Shown: positions 44,411 to 55,165, counted from the stretch's first letter. The stretch is DNA of 64,000 nucleotides from Plasmopara viticola (GCA_001695595.3 MBPM02000006.1:992001-1056000), one strand, 5' to 3'. The notes: generated by a model from the letters alone, not told the origin. Numbers and translations are program-made.

Positions 44411-45180
44411 CTTTCTTCGTTCTCATGTAAAAGTAATCAAAAATGTCTTCTTTGCCGCCAACGACGGATAGTCCAATCCTCAACAGTTCATTCTTTCTCG
44501 AATTCAAAGACTATCTTACAATTGCCGTTGCAGACAAATTATACCAAAATCGGATGAAACTGGAGTATTCAGTTCACTTGCTGTGGCTGGAGATCTCGAC
44601 TATGGGTCATCGACAATTGCTGGATCGGCAGTCGATCTCAATTCATTGTCTGGAATCACAGCTGGACGAGTCACAGCATCTAAGCTTGTTATGGTGGATG
44701 CAAACAAAGACATCAGCTCTTTCCTGAAACCAACCGCCACGAACTTGACTGGTACTCTTCAAACTGCTGCAAATATTATATCTGTGGAAATGTTGAGTTC
44801 ACTGACAGTATGTGGAAAAATCTCTGGAACGCTGACTACGGCAAACACTATCACTACGAATATGAACCACAATACAACGACTCTGATAAGCTATTCGAGA
44901 TGGAATAACACATTGGCTACAAATATGATTGTTGACATGTATACGAGCAACATTGCACCAAGATTAGGTACAATCATGCGTACAGATTGGCAAGTAATAA
45001 CACAGTTGCTGTGCATGTCAGAACATAAATATTGATTTGACCGCTCCATCTGGAACGTACAAGCTAAAAACAACAACGGCTACTTTCACAAGTCTGTCTT
45101 TACATGGAACGCAAGCTACTTCGACGGCCGCTGAGCTTAACTATTTAGCTGGAGTAACCCTGGGCTCTGCATAGGCTAGT

Positions 45181-45326
45181 TGTTAACATTACACCGCTGA
45201 ATGCATGTTGAACAGGTGGATGGCTTCACAGTAATTACAAGTACGTCACAATTAGTAATTACATATGGTAGCCGTTCATTGGTCAGGATAAATATATTCA
45301 CTTCGGTTTTTACTTTCTTCTCAACA
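45181..45326 (+). repeat. 5' LTR of the copia element
   Basis: 146 bases, TG...CA ends, one mismatch to the 3' LTR. It contains ataaatata about 40 bases before its end, a possible promoter box. The bases directly after it (ggttaacagccgcaac) should include the primer-binding site; I could not assign the tRNA. Confidence 0.92.
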
Positions 45327-45368
45327 GGTTAACAGCCGCAACAAGCTCAAGCAACGTTCTCGCCCAAT

Positions 45369-48300
45369 ATGAACAAGCGCACCGAAGTCCTCCTAGGAAG
45401 TGGTGACTATTACCACTGGGAGTTTAACATGAGGATGACCCTGGCGCGGAAGGGTCTCCTGGGACACATCATGGCCGTCAAGGAAGAGAAGGACGTCACG
45501 GAGGCGTGGCTGGTTAATGATGCCAAGGCGCTAGGCATCATTGCTCAAGGCGTTGAGATCCAGCACCAGACCAAGATTCGGTCGGCTACGCGTGCTATGG
45601 AGGCGTGGGGAACCCTCCGCGATTTCTACAATCGCTCGACTCTTCACAATCGTGTTGTGATGACTCGTCGTTTACATGAGTTCAAGATGGAAAGTGGAAC
45701 AAGCATGGCAGAGCATCTGGACTCTTTTGACGAGCTAGTAGTGGGACTACAGACTACGGGAGAGCAAATTGATGAGTCACGCCAGCTGGTGGTACTTCTC
45801 AGCAGTCTACCTTCGGAGTACGACTTGATTTCGTCAATTGTGGAAAATGCAAGAGACATTTCGTTGATAGAAGTCAAGGAGAAGCTGCTCAAAGAGTCGG
45901 AGAAGCTGCAGAGGAAAGAAGCTACAGAGAAAGCGTTTCGCGTAAATGGAAATGGAAATGCTAGAAGATTCAAAGGTGGACGGGACAATGGGCGAAAGGG
46001 TGGTCCTCCACGCGATAACGGCGGATTCAAGGGCAAGTGCTTCAACTGTGACCAGTTTGGACACATGAAGCGGAACTGTCGGGCCGGTAAAAGATTCAAC
46101 AGCGACGACACGGTGTTTGCTGTTGGTAAAGGGAAGTCATCAGGATGGCTGATTGATAGTGGAGCAACTTCCCACATGACCCCACACAGGAAGGACTTGT
46201 TCGAGTACAAGGGCCTAGAAGCTAGCATCGAAGTTACGATTGCAGACGGGAAGAAGTTGCTTGCCAAAGAAGTCGGCACGGTAAAATTGACTGGTTTGAA
46301 CGGAATGAGGATTCGCATGGTTGAAGTTCTGCACATTCCCGGACTCGACAGAAGGTTGCTGTCAGTTGGCAAGCTGGCAGAGCGTGGCATGAGTGTGGAA
46401 TTTTCGCGTTCGTCATGTGTCATTTGGAACAAGAAGCAAGCAATTGCGTCGGGCACAAAAGCTGGAAAGTCGTATTTTCTTGACTGTGAGCAAGAAGAAG
46501 CATGTCTCGTTGAATATACTGGGGCTGACAATCAGTGGGAGCTTTGGCATGCACGCATGGGGCACCCCAGCAAGAATGCGCTGATCAGGACACAGCGATT
46601 GACTAATGGTATCCCAATTATCAAGCAAAGTGTGGAAATATTGTGTGCCGGGTGTTTGAAGGGCAAGCAGACGATCACGGTGTTTCCGTCTCGTTCAATG
46701 ACAAAGACGACACGTGTGTTGGAGCGTGTTCACACAGATGTCATGGGGCCAATGCGAACTATCTCGAAGGGTGGTGCCAAATACATTCTCACGTTTGTGG
46801 ATGACTTTTCACGATATGTTGCAGTTTTTCTGATCAAGAGCAAGAGTGAAGTTGCTGGCAAGTTCAAGGAGTTTCTGACATTATACGAAAACCAGTGGGG
46901 TGCACGACTAAGATGTTTGCGATCCGACAACGGAACCGAGTTCGTAAACAAGAAAATGGCAGGAATATGTCAAGAGAACGGCATTGTACACCAGCGCTCC
47001 GTCCCATACAGCCCGCAGCAGAACGGAGTAGCGGAGCGTATGAACAGGACAATTGTGGAGAAAGCCCGCAGCATGTTACACTACAAGAGCGTATCGACGG
47101 AATGGTGGGCGGAAGCGGTAAATACAGCGGTTTATTTAATTAATCGCTCCAGCAATACGGTCCATCCTGACACCACGCCGTATGAGCTAGTTTTCAAGAT
47201 GAAGCCTCGAATGGATCACCTGCGCGTATTTGGTTCGCAAGGCTACGCTCATATTGACGATGTGAAACGGACCAAACTGGAACCCAAGAGTTTCAAGTGT
47301 ATGTTTCTTGGCTTTGCAGAGAATGTCAAGGGCTATCGCGTGTTTGACTTGGAGAATGCCAAGATTAAAGTGACCCGCTCTGTAAAGCTGGATGAGCGTG
47401 AGGTGGGCGGCATCTACGACACGCAAGAGCTTAAGCCGGAAACAATTGTTCAAGTAGTTAAGGATGGTGATGAAGTCAATGTTCAGCATCAAGTGGATCG
47501 ACAGTCAGTTCCGGACGATCCCATGGGAGCTGTCGAAGAGACAGTCGAGGATGTCGATATGGAGGATGTAAATCGTACGCCAAGCGCCGTTGTACAGCGG
47601 CTAATTGCTTCTGAGAGCCCTGTACGAAACGGGCTTGAGCTAACGGAGTATCATCAACCTTTCCAAGTGCAACAAGAAGATCGTTTGGTGTTTCGGCCTG
47701 AATTGGAGCGAACACGAGTAAGACGTGAGCCAGTGCTTATGCTAAGAAACGGTTCCGATGGTGGAGAGTCAACAGAAGGAAGTGAGGGCCCACCGACTCC
47801 AAAGCGTGCTAGGATTGACGAAGATGGACTAATTGCGGAAGCCTTTCTTGCCTACGCTGTGAATATTGACGATGATATGGACTCACCGACTACTTATACT
47901 CAAGCAATGGCAAGCGACGATGCAATGAAATGGAGTGAAGCAATGGATGCTGAGCTCCGCTCTCACGAAGAAAATAAAACATGGACATCGCAGCCACGAG
48001 GGGATATTGGACGCACAATTGGATCACGATGGGTATTTGCCAAAAAGCGTGATCAGAATGGCGCTATCGTGCGATACAAGGCACGACTAGTCGCGAAAGG
48101 TTTCAAGCAGAAGTATGGCGTTGACTTTTTCGAGACATATTCCCCGGTTGCCAACATAAATTCGATCCGAATAATTCTCGCGGTATGTGTTGAATGTGGC
48201 TATCAAATGGAACAGCTGGACGTCGACACGGCTTTTCTTAATAGCGTGTTGACGGACAACGATTTTATGGAAGTTCCGCTTGGTGTCGACAATGCTCAAG

Positions 48301-49463
48301 GAAACATATGTCAACTAAACAAGGCTATTTACGGACTTAAGCAAGCAGCGAGTGCCTGGAACAAGACAATACATCGTGTCTTCATCAGGAATGGCTTTAA
48401 GAGTTGCGGAGCAGATCAATGTGTTTATGTCAAGAGAACTAAAGAAGATTTTGCTTACGTTGGACTATATGTGGATGACATGATTATCGCAGCAAGAAGC
48501 AGCAAAGAATTAAATCAAGTAAAGAGAGTACTCAAGAATGCTTTCAAGATGAAGGAGCTTGGTCAGGCGGAATTTATTTTGGGTATAGAAATTGATCACG
48601 ACAGGTCAGCTGATACATTGATGATCAAACAGACTCGCTACATCGATGACGTGGTCAAGCGATTCGGTCAACAAGATGCCAAAAGTGTTGAAAACCCTTG
48701 CGTATCAGGATTGAAGCTGTCGTCAAAGCAGTCACCCACAACAGAAGAGGGACGGTCGACAATGCGATCAAAGCCTTATCGCTCTTTGATTGGATGCCTG
48801 CTGTACATAACGACATGCACTCGGCCTGATATTGCTTACGTGGTGACGCAGCTATCACGTTTTCTGGAGAACCCAGGACTACAACATTGGAGCGCAGCAA
48901 TTCGAGTAGTACGGTATCTGAAGACCACGCGTCAAATCGGTATCGTCTACCGAGGAACTGGAAGCGTTACGGTCAAGGCATACTCGGATGCAGATTGGGG
49001 CAGCAACACGGATGACAGACGCTCGGTCTCGGGAATTATGGTCATGATTGCAAGCGCACCAGTGGTATTCAAGTCGAAGTACCAGCGGACAGTTGCGCTG
49101 AGCTCAGCGGAAGCTGAGTATATGGCTCTCAGCTTATGCACACAAGAAGTTCTTTGGACGCGGGCAATGCTAAAGGACATGGGTCACGAGCAAGTTGAAG
49201 GCACACAGGTTTGGGAAGACAACCAGGGTGCGATTGCGTTAGCCAATAACGCCGAATACCATGCTAGGACGAAGCATGTGGACATCAAGCACCACTTTGT
49301 TCGTGAGAACGTGAAAGAAGGACTGTTGAAGATCGAATATATCGACACGAAGAGTCAGCTTGCAGATATGCTGACGAAGGCAGTTGGGACCAAGATGCTT
49401 AAGTATCTGCGCGAAGCCACAGGAATCAAGACCAAGTCAGCAACAAAGGACACACAGCATTAG
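45369..49463 (+). CDS. Copia-type Gag-Pol polyprotein
   Basis: An uninterrupted frame of 1364 codons encodes, in order: Gag with a CCHC knuckle (CFNCDQFGHMKRNC, from residue 224), aspartic protease (WLIDSGATSHM, Asp 263), integrase with HHCC (WHARMGHPSK near 392, CAGCLKGK) and the DDE core (HTDVMG near 456, SDNGTEF near 520, NGVAERMNRT near 556), reverse transcriptase (QLDVDTAFLN; YVDDMIIA near 1034), and RNase H (YSDADWG near 1207; SSAEAEY near 1247; DNQGAIALANN; RTKHVDIK). Integrase before RT defines the copia (Pseudoviridae) order. All catalytic motifs look intact, with no frameshift between Gag and Pol, as in many copia elements. The ATG at 45369 lies 42 bases after the 5' LTR. Confidence 0.96.
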   Translation: MNKRTEVLLGSGDYYHWEFNMRMTLARKGLLGHIMAVKEEKDVTEAWLVNDAKALGIIAQGVEIQHQTKIRSATRAMEAWGTLRDFYNRSTLHNRVVMTRRLHEFKMESGTSMAEHLDSFDELVVGLQTTGEQIDESRQLVVLLSSLPSEYDLISSIVENARDISLIEVKEKLLKESEKLQRKEATEKAFRVNGNGNARRFKGGRDNGRKGGPPRDNGGFKGKCFNCDQFGHMKRNCRAGKRFNSDDTVFAVGKGKSSGWLIDSGATSHMTPHRKDLFEYKGLEASIEVTIADGKKLLAKEVGTVKLTGLNGMRIRMVEVLHIPGLDRRLLSVGKLAERGMSVEFSRSSCVIWNKKQAIASGTKAGKSYFLDCEQEEACLVEYTGADNQWELWHARMGHPSKNALIRTQRLTNGIPIIKQSVEILCAGCLKGKQTITVFPSRSMTKTTRVLERVHTDVMGPMRTISKGGAKYILTFVDDFSRYVAVFLIKSKSEVAGKFKEFLTLYENQWGARLRCLRSDNGTEFVNKKMAGICQENGIVHQRSVPYSPQQNGVAERMNRTIVEKARSMLHYKSVSTEWWAEAVNTAVYLINRSSNTVHPDTTPYELVFKMKPRMDHLRVFGSQGYAHIDDVKRTKLEPKSFKCMFLGFAENVKGYRVFDLENAKIKVTRSVKLDEREVGGIYDTQELKPETIVQVVKDGDEVNVQHQVDRQSVPDDPMGAVEETVEDVDMEDVNRTPSAVVQRLIASESPVRNGLELTEYHQPFQVQQEDRLVFRPELERTRVRREPVLMLRNGSDGGESTEGSEGPPTPKRARIDEDGLIAEAFLAYAVNIDDDMDSPTTYTQAMASDDAMKWSEAMDAELRSHEENKTWTSQPRGDIGRTIGSRWVFAKKRDQNGAIVRYKARLVAKGFKQKYGVDFFETYSPVANINSIRIILAVCVECGYQMEQLDVDTAFLNSVLTDNDFMEVPLGVDNAQGNICQLNKAIYGLKQAASAWNKTIHRVFIRNGFKSCGADQCVYVKRTKEDFAYVGLYVDDMIIAARSSKELNQVKRVLKNAFKMKELGQAEFILGIEIDHDRSADTLMIKQTRYIDDVVKRFGQQDAKSVENPCVSGLKLSSKQSPTTEEGRSTMRSKPYRSLIGCLLYITTCTRPDIAYVVTQLSRFLENPGLQHWSAAIRVVRYLKTTRQIGIVYRGTGSVTVKAYSDADWGSNTDDRRSVSGIMVMIASAPVVFKSKYQRTVALSSAEAEYMALSLCTQEVLWTRAMLKDMGHEQVEGTQVWEDNQGAIALANNAEYHARTKHVDIKHHFVRENVKEGLLKIEYIDTKSQLADMLTKAVGTKMLKYLREATGIKTKSATKDTQH

Positions 49464-49476
49464 CGGTGAGTGGGAG
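49464..49476 (+). other. Polypurine tract of the copia element
   Basis: Purine-rich cggtgagtgggag directly precedes the 3' LTR, the usual place of the plus-strand primer. Confidence 0.6.
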
Positions 49477-49622
49477 TGTTAACATTACACCGCTGAATGC
49501 ATGTTGAACAGGTGGATGGCTTCACAGTAATTACAAGTACGTCACAATTAGTAATTACATATGGTAGCCGTTCATTGGTCAGGATAAATATATTCACTTC
49601 GGTTTTTACTTTCTACTCAACA
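49477..49622 (+). repeat. 3' LTR of the copia element
   Basis: 146 bases, identical to the 5' LTR except one base near the end. Followed by the CTAGT duplication at 49623-49627. Confidence 0.92.
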
Positions 49623-51376
49623 CTAGTAAAGCACTCGTCCGTGATGCTATTTCTAATATTGTATATTTGAATAGCATTACAACAACATAGATTACGAGTA
49701 CTTTGCAAACTGCAGCGCAACCAATTAAAACATCAACAGGAAATTTAACCCTGCCTAGAAGTCTGACTGTTTCAAATGGAGCAACGCCAACCAGTTGTAC
49801 GAATACTACTTCGACCAGTACATTTGCGATCTCGATTCAATTCTCAGGAGGAGCGCAAGATATTGGTTCGACAACAGCACATCAAGTTGCGATTCGAACA
49901 AACGGGTCGAGGCGATTGACTTACGATGCTTCAGGAAACATCGACATCGTTGCTCATATTGGATTTACTCTGGAATCGAAACTTAGAGGAACTCTTGTCA
50001 CAGCAACAGCTGCAGATTTAAATGGTGTTTCGGATTATGGAACTTATCTCTCAGGAATCATACCAGGATCTGTAGCCGCTAGCAAAGCAATGGTCACTTA
50101 TTCCAGTGCTGTTCTCCAATATGGATATGGTACGAGCACTACGAGTTAGATAAAATATTTCGCCAACACAAGTGTGAGAGATAGCATTCGAATTTACAGA
50201 GTTGACGATTCCAGTCCGCTTACTATCAGTACCCAAATTGGTGGATCCTCCAGTACCAACAGAACCTAGTCGATTCTGAATCTTGTTTCCTCTATCGATG
50301 CATGTACTCAGGTCAGTGGGGTTTCAGCAACATCTGCGGATCTATTCAATATCAGCTGGAATGACAAACCCTCAGTTGGTGTCAAGTCACAGACTCACAG
50401 ATTTTGCTTCAACATCGGTAACACTCAGCCATACAAGACTGGATATCCGCACGCATATACGCTGGCAACTCCAGCTAATGCTTTTGCAATCAATGTTGCG
50501 GGTTCTTTTCCAACACCGTCAGCACATGTTTGTATCTTGTTTCTGATACCACCAACAAGATGATGTATAATACCAACACTCCATATAGTAGTAGTTATGA
50601 CACGGCTCCAATCAAGGAAATATGTACATCAAATGCAGCAATGCCTTAAATGATAGAAAACGAGTTTTGACATGCCGCTCTACGTCGAATCAAGCAATTA
50701 AACTTCTGTATCATTTCCTTTCCGATTACTAATGGTGTGAACACTACTTTAACAAATAGTGCATACATGGGCACTGTCTCCAGCAATGATTTTGTGATTA
50801 TGACAGGTAACTCGCGCAAGATGACTTTCACATCCGCGGGTAGAGTTGGAATTGGCGTTTCCTCTCCAAGTACAATTTTGCATGTGTCGGGAATAGTCTC
50901 AAATACATTTAATGTTGGTGGGTCTCTGTATGCTCTTGGTGGATCAACTGCATATTCTACTTCACAGTTAGGCCCAGTCACTGAATCTGTTAGTGCAATG
51001 TTCTCGGGGCCACTTAAATGCTCTAGTATCGACTGCACATCTGATCGACGAGTTAAATAAAATATCGAGCTGCTTGACGCATCTTAGTGTGAACTTCTTC
51101 AAAGCGGATGTGTACTGCTACAAATACATCGGGTCTGAAGAAACAACTCCAAAGATTGGATTTATTGCGCAGGACATTAGCAAGCTCGGATACATGAATC
51201 TATTAACCCTCCCGCCAAACGAGAACATGACAAAGTAGATGACGATGATGTCGAGGGAGCCCAAATGAGTGTTGACTACAACAAAATCACTGCAATCAAC
51301 TTTATGAGGATAAAAAGAACTTGTGAAACGTATTAAGGATCTAGAAGCGAGATTAACTCAGCTAATATAGTAGACT

Positions 51377-51666
51377 ATGGGAAGCAAAAAGTCTAAACCA
51401 TTACTCGAAGGAACAACCATCGTCAACTCCACGGTGATATCGTCAGAAACTGTGATGATCATCGACGGGTAATATTGCTTCCAGTAAGCGATGGAAAGGA
51501 CTCATCCGTTGTTGAGATAGATATCAAAGAAAAAAAGATAGAAGTGCTATCTAGCGTCCGGGGAAAGCTGACAAATAGATTCATGTTTTCAAGCAAAGGA
51601 AAGGGACCGAGCGCATTTGTCTTCAAGGATGACGATACTCTACGAGAACATAGCTTCTCCATGTAG
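51377..51666 (+). pseudogene. Small viral protein with N-myristoylation-type start (frameshifted)
   Basis: It begins MGSKKSK seven bases after the fibre stop, a pattern (MGxxxS/T-K) typical of N-myristoylated proteins. The first 31 codons end at TAA TAT-type stops near 51470. The rest continues in the next phase (51475-51666, SDGKDSSVVEIDIKEKKIEV), so one small indel separates the halves. About 95 residues in total. No family recognised. A membrane-associated virion or host-modulating protein is conceivable. Confidence 0.5.
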
Positions 51667-51669
51667 AGT

Positions 51670-52307
51670 TATTTTTTTGTACCTTTGCAATAATTAAAGT
51701 TTCCAGTACAACCTTCATCCACTCTTTCAGTTGATTCTTGTATTCGCTCATGTTGACTTTAGTTTGTTTTCCTTTCATTTTCGGGGCATGCGTATCAGTA
51801 TAAATATTATGCCCATGTCGCTTACCAACAACCAATCTAAATTGCGATCTGATAGTATTAAGAAGAACGTTTCGATTTGCAGTTGTGCTATCATCAATCA
51901 CCTGATCCAAGTTATTCTTTATGCGATTATTGACCTATTCTCTTTTATCAATGCAAAGATCAACAGAGCTCGTTCTGCGCTCCATTTCTTTCTGTTTAAT
52001 TCGGGTTTTAGTCGAAGACTAGGAGACGTCTCATCTGGAGCAGGTGCATCGCGTTTACGTTTCAAGAAAGCTTTCGCGATTTTATTGGCCATATCATCAA
52101 TTTCTTCTTTATTAGTTTTTCGGTTATGCATGGATACTTGCTTCGAAACTCTTTGTTTTTCTGTAAGTACTTTTGTATACGATCTTGAAAGGCTTGCTCC
52201 ATATCCACTCCTTTAGTCGTTTTAGTGTAATCATAGTTGTTCATATATTTCATTAAATTTTCATCGTTGAACATTTCCTCGTACGAGAAGTTCGGTGGAG
52301 TTTCCAT
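51670..52307 (-). pseudogene. Unrecognised viral gene (about 200 codons, frameshifted)
   Basis: It starts METPPNFSYEEMF at an ATG and is acidic and helical at first (EQAFQDRIQKYLQKNKEF). It shifts phase near 52130 (KEEIDDMANKIAKAFLKRKR) and again near 51900, ending near 51670 beside the convergent small gene. The middle has a basic KRKR stretch that may be a nuclear or DNA-binding signal. Downstream of the capsid gene on the same strand. Confidence 0.45.
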
Positions 52308-52320
52308 ATTCGCGTCCTTA

Positions 52321-52683
52321 TCAGTTTATGCGAAAATGCTTATATTTTTTTGTCAATGAGGATTTAAATTTGGTCCCTTTTGGTGAGTCTGTTTCAATCA
52401 TGTCATAAATATCACCAATAGATGGTTGTTGTTTACCTTTGATCACTTTAGGAGCCTTCTACATGAGCTTACTAGTCTTCTGATCATAATCATAATTACG
52501 CGATTTGCTCATGACTTGATGGAATAGATTTGCCAACGTATCGCTGCTAGCGTCGTCTAGTACTTGCTGCTGAATCATATCTTTCAACTTCGCACCTTGG
52601 ACAAAAATTCTCTTGGCCGTTGCATTGTAGTAGCGGTCGTAAGCTTTTATCTTAGTTTGATTATCAGTGAAGAATCCATTCAT
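52321..52683 (-). pseudogene. Unrecognised viral gene, 120 codons with one TAG
   Basis: A single phase from ATG 52683 to TGA 52321, interrupted once by TAG near 52460. Helical N-terminal half (YDRYYNATAKRIFVQGAKLK) and a basic end (GTKFKSSLTKKYKHF). It begins 57 bases after the major capsid stop. No family recognised; position next to the capsid gene suggests a virion protein. Confidence 0.45.
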
Positions 52684-52740
52684 TGTTTTTGGATGCTATA
52701 TTTGGTAGATCAAAAAAACATATTGAGAAGACAACGATGC

Positions 52741-54412
52741 TTACTTTTGAATTGGACCTTGCGAAATAGTACCCATAGTAGTGTCGACGCTAGCAACGAC
52801 TTCACGGAGGTTATGATAATAGATTGTGAGCGCGTAGTTCGTGTTTATACGTGCCTGAATCAATGATCAACTTGCTCGCAACACCTTCACTAGGCAGACG
52901 ACGGCCAAAATCAACAGCAACAAATCGGTACAGCTATTCCCATAGATGTTGCGAAAGTAAACAGCGTTTGTTACATCTGACTTCAACATTTCTTGAACGA
53001 AGAGATCATAGCCGAAGTTAATAGGTAATTTTAGATTGGGACGTTTCCTTTCGTTACCTGCAAGTTACGTAACGCAGCAAACGGTGAAGTGGTTGCAGTT
53101 ACGGTGCTGGAAGGACTACGCAATGGATTGATCACATCTGAAAGAGAACTAGATCCTGCAATCATTTTCGTGATAATAATCAATTTCTTTGGATTATCAA
53201 TGATTGTCCACGTGAAGGATTGACCGTCTTGAACGGTGACCTTGTTGGTTACACGTTCGAAATAATGGAATGTTTTGTTTTGGATAAGAGCATTGCCAGC
53301 TGATGGATTTGGACTGTAAGTTGGAACTTACAAACGAGAGAATGCTTGGGATGAAGCAATACCACTTCGCGAAGTCGCTCAGCCGTTAACATCGGCAGTA
53401 ACTGTCAAAATCGTGCTAGCCGGAACGTTGAGACCGGTTGGAGATAGCTTGGTAGAAACAGCGGAAAAAAAGTTCCAAGGAATTGGACATGTGTTGCCAA
53501 ATTGCATGTTGTTGCTGACTGCGATGATTTTTGGAGCAACGACGCCAGTGGAATTAGTCATGATCGTGGTGCTCGAACTATTGTAGTTAATGTAAATAAA
53601 ACCACGGGTGTTCATCTGCATTGGGCATTTTTTGAAGTAGACACAGATATCTTTGAGTTTGATACATTCTAAATAATGAACTACATAAAATGGGGCACCA
53701 TTAGCAACCGATCCAACTGGTGCAACATATACTTGCGACTTCGACACAGCTTGGATGTTGGCAGTTGAACCCATGACATCGAATGCCAGTTTGTTGGCTT
53801 GCTGATCAAGAGCAGTAAAGAGTAAATGATCATAAGCCCCCTTATTGAGCAGCGTATTTGACAGAACAAACTCTCCAGAAGCGAAATTCACGAACGAACT
53901 TGTTGAAACGTTGTCAAGATTCTGATTTAAGCTACTTCAAGCAGCCGGAGAAGCGTTTTCGTCAATTATGAAGTTGCTGGTTAGGCCCTGCTTTAGATAG
54001 GTGTTGTATTCTCATTCTTTAAAGCCTTGAATGTAGCATTGACGTTCTCATGAACTTGATTTGTTTGAACCGTCGTACCATCAGTGACAACTTGAACCGA
54101 GTCAATAAATTGCCAGGCACTTGTCTTAGGAACAAGCTGATCAATTGAACAAGCACCAGTCGACATCACCGATGATCCCGTGCTGTTTGTGATTTAAAGC
54201 TTGATGAGAAGCTCAATGACGGCTTTTCCCCAGTTTACAAAAGCAGCCTGCGAAGAGATGGTCGAAAGATTAAATTGAATCTGACCGGAATATTGATTCG
54301 CGTTCGAGGTCGAATCCTGAATATAAGTCCATTTCTTGTTGCGTAAGAGTGCTTCAGCTGGCGCTGGTTCGGCGGAGCGCTCGAAAGCAGAAATATCGCT
54401 CGTGGTGGACAT
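52741..54412 (-). pseudogene. Double-jelly-roll major capsid protein of Polinton-like virus (pseudogene)
   Basis: About 555 codons from ATG 54412 to the TAA at 52741. Readable blocks in order: N-terminal YIQDSTSNANQYSGQIQFNL and STISSQAAFVNWGKAVIEL (first strand of PLV capsid proteins), the central 53891-53379 frame with strands and loops rich in N, S and T, FxWTIIDNPKKLIII, TTSPFAALRNLQVTKGNVP, a shifted piece with VDFGRRLPSEG (a hallmark near the end), and LTIYYHNLRE before the stop. At least five stops or frameshifts intervene. In intact relatives this protein builds the icosahedral shell as trimers. The combination of DFGRRLPSE-type and NLQVxxGNVP motifs is why I place the element among PLVs. 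Confidence 0.8.
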
Positions 54413-54472
54413 TTTATAATATGAGATAGCTTATTCAAGCAGCTCGGATAATCACGTTGTGTAATATAAAGC
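54413..54472. promoter_or_regulatory. Divergent viral promoter at the major capsid gene
   Basis: The 60-base spacer has attataaa directly before the capsid ATG on the minus strand and gtaatataaagc before the plus-strand ATG. Both match the TATAAA-like box seen before other viral genes here. Confidence 0.5.
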
Positions 54473-54745
54473 ATGCGAGATCTAGGATATAAGTTCCGCG
54501 TTTCCAAGCGCAAGGGTAAAAAATACGATGCATTGCTTAGTGATGGTCGAATTGTAACGTTCGGAGCAATCAAGTCCAATGATGAGCCCTAACAGCAATA
54601 TCAAGATCGCACAAGTTTTAGAGCATACCGTAACTATGATCACAAAAATAGAAGGCGAAGAGAGCGATACGATAAGATACACGGCACGATTGATGATCAA
54701 TATCCTTACACAGCTAATTGGTTCTCAGGAAAATATTTATGGTAG
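54473..54745 (+). pseudogene. Small conserved viral protein ending in WFSxxYLW (one stop)
   Basis: A 90-codon frame with one internal TAA near 54590. Features: YKFRVSKRKGKKYDALL, GRIVTFGA, DRTSFRAYRNYDHKNRRRRERY, and ending YTANWFSGKYLW. This arrangement (KKYDVxxxDGKxVxFG, DHxDKxRRxxYxxRH, WFSxxxLW) recurs in small uncharacterised proteins of nucleocytoviruses and PLVs (DUF5754-like). Biochemical role unknown. Its end overlaps the convergent gene by a few bases. Confidence 0.65.
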
Positions 54746-55165
54746 TTGACAACAGCAACCATGATCTTGAATACGTCGGCAGAGATTATGAAATTCCGCG
54801 ATTGTATTTTCCAAGTCCTCAATTTCGTTGATATTGTTGGCTTCATCTCGAGTAGACGCTGCGAAACGGATTGCAATATCCGCGAGACCAACAAGCGTCT
54901 TCTCATGGTGTTCTCTATCTTTGTATCTTTGTGCTTAGAATGATACATCACTTCAAAGACTATTTCACATGCGCCATCACTAAACTCAAGGACTTTTCTC
55001 GAATATTAGCATCGCACGTCAGCTTATCAGGGTCGAATGTAAATGGTTACGTTGATTGACGTGATTGTTGGGGTGTAAACTTTGTAACAATTATCATCAA
55101 AAACGACTGGCCCCTTATCAGTAGTATCAACGTATTGAAGACCATTTTCTTGGGTTATATATCTG
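54737..55165 (-). pseudogene. Unrecognised viral gene, frameshifted, about 140 codons
   Basis: Coding-like pieces in different phases: ENGLQYVDTTDKGPVVF (near 55140-55090), a middle with EFSDGACEIVFEVMYHSKHKD (near 55000-54930), and an end with DEANNINEIEDLENTIAEF and HNLCRRIQDHG (near 54840-54760), closing with TAA at 54737. No ATG is visible at the left end. No family recognised. Confidence 0.4.

Larger units (their letters stand above)
45181..49622 (+). mobile_element. Ty1/copia LTR retrotransposon, structurally intact
   Basis: 4442 bases: two 146-bp LTRs (45181-45326, 49477-49622), both beginning TGTTAACATT and ending CTCAACA, and one long open frame. The LTRs differ at a single position by my comparison (tttcttctc versus tttctactc near the end). 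A 5-bp duplication CTAGT (45176-45180, 49623-49627) flanks it. A purine-rich tract gcggtgagtgggag precedes the right LTR. Near-identical LTRs and an unbroken frame indicate a recent, possibly still active copy. Confidence 0.95.
44443..51370 (+). pseudogene. Fibre/adhesin with C-terminal S74 chaperone domain, split by copia
   Basis: Before the copia insertion the gene was about 2.5 kb (some 820 codons). It starts MSSLPPTTDSPILNSS. A long middle of repeated strands follows, with recurring LxxLSGIT/LNYLAGVT and VTASKxLV blocks (44.6, 45.15, 49.64, 50.0 kb), and later GRVGIGVSSPS. The C-terminus has the SDRRVK motif at 51041 (serine and lysine at the spacing of the S74 self-cleaving dyad), then FKADVYCYKYIGSEE, KIGFIAQDISKLGY and a coiled tail. 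S74 (endosialidase-type) domains fold trimeric tailspikes and then cleave themselves off. Many frameshifts and stops lie along the gene. The copia insertion lies at 45181-49622. Likely role: virion surface attachment fibre. Confidence 0.75.

Noticed and set aside
45644..46531. 295-codon open frame on the minus strand
   Set aside because: It is antisense to the copia Gag-protease region and reflects its codon composition.
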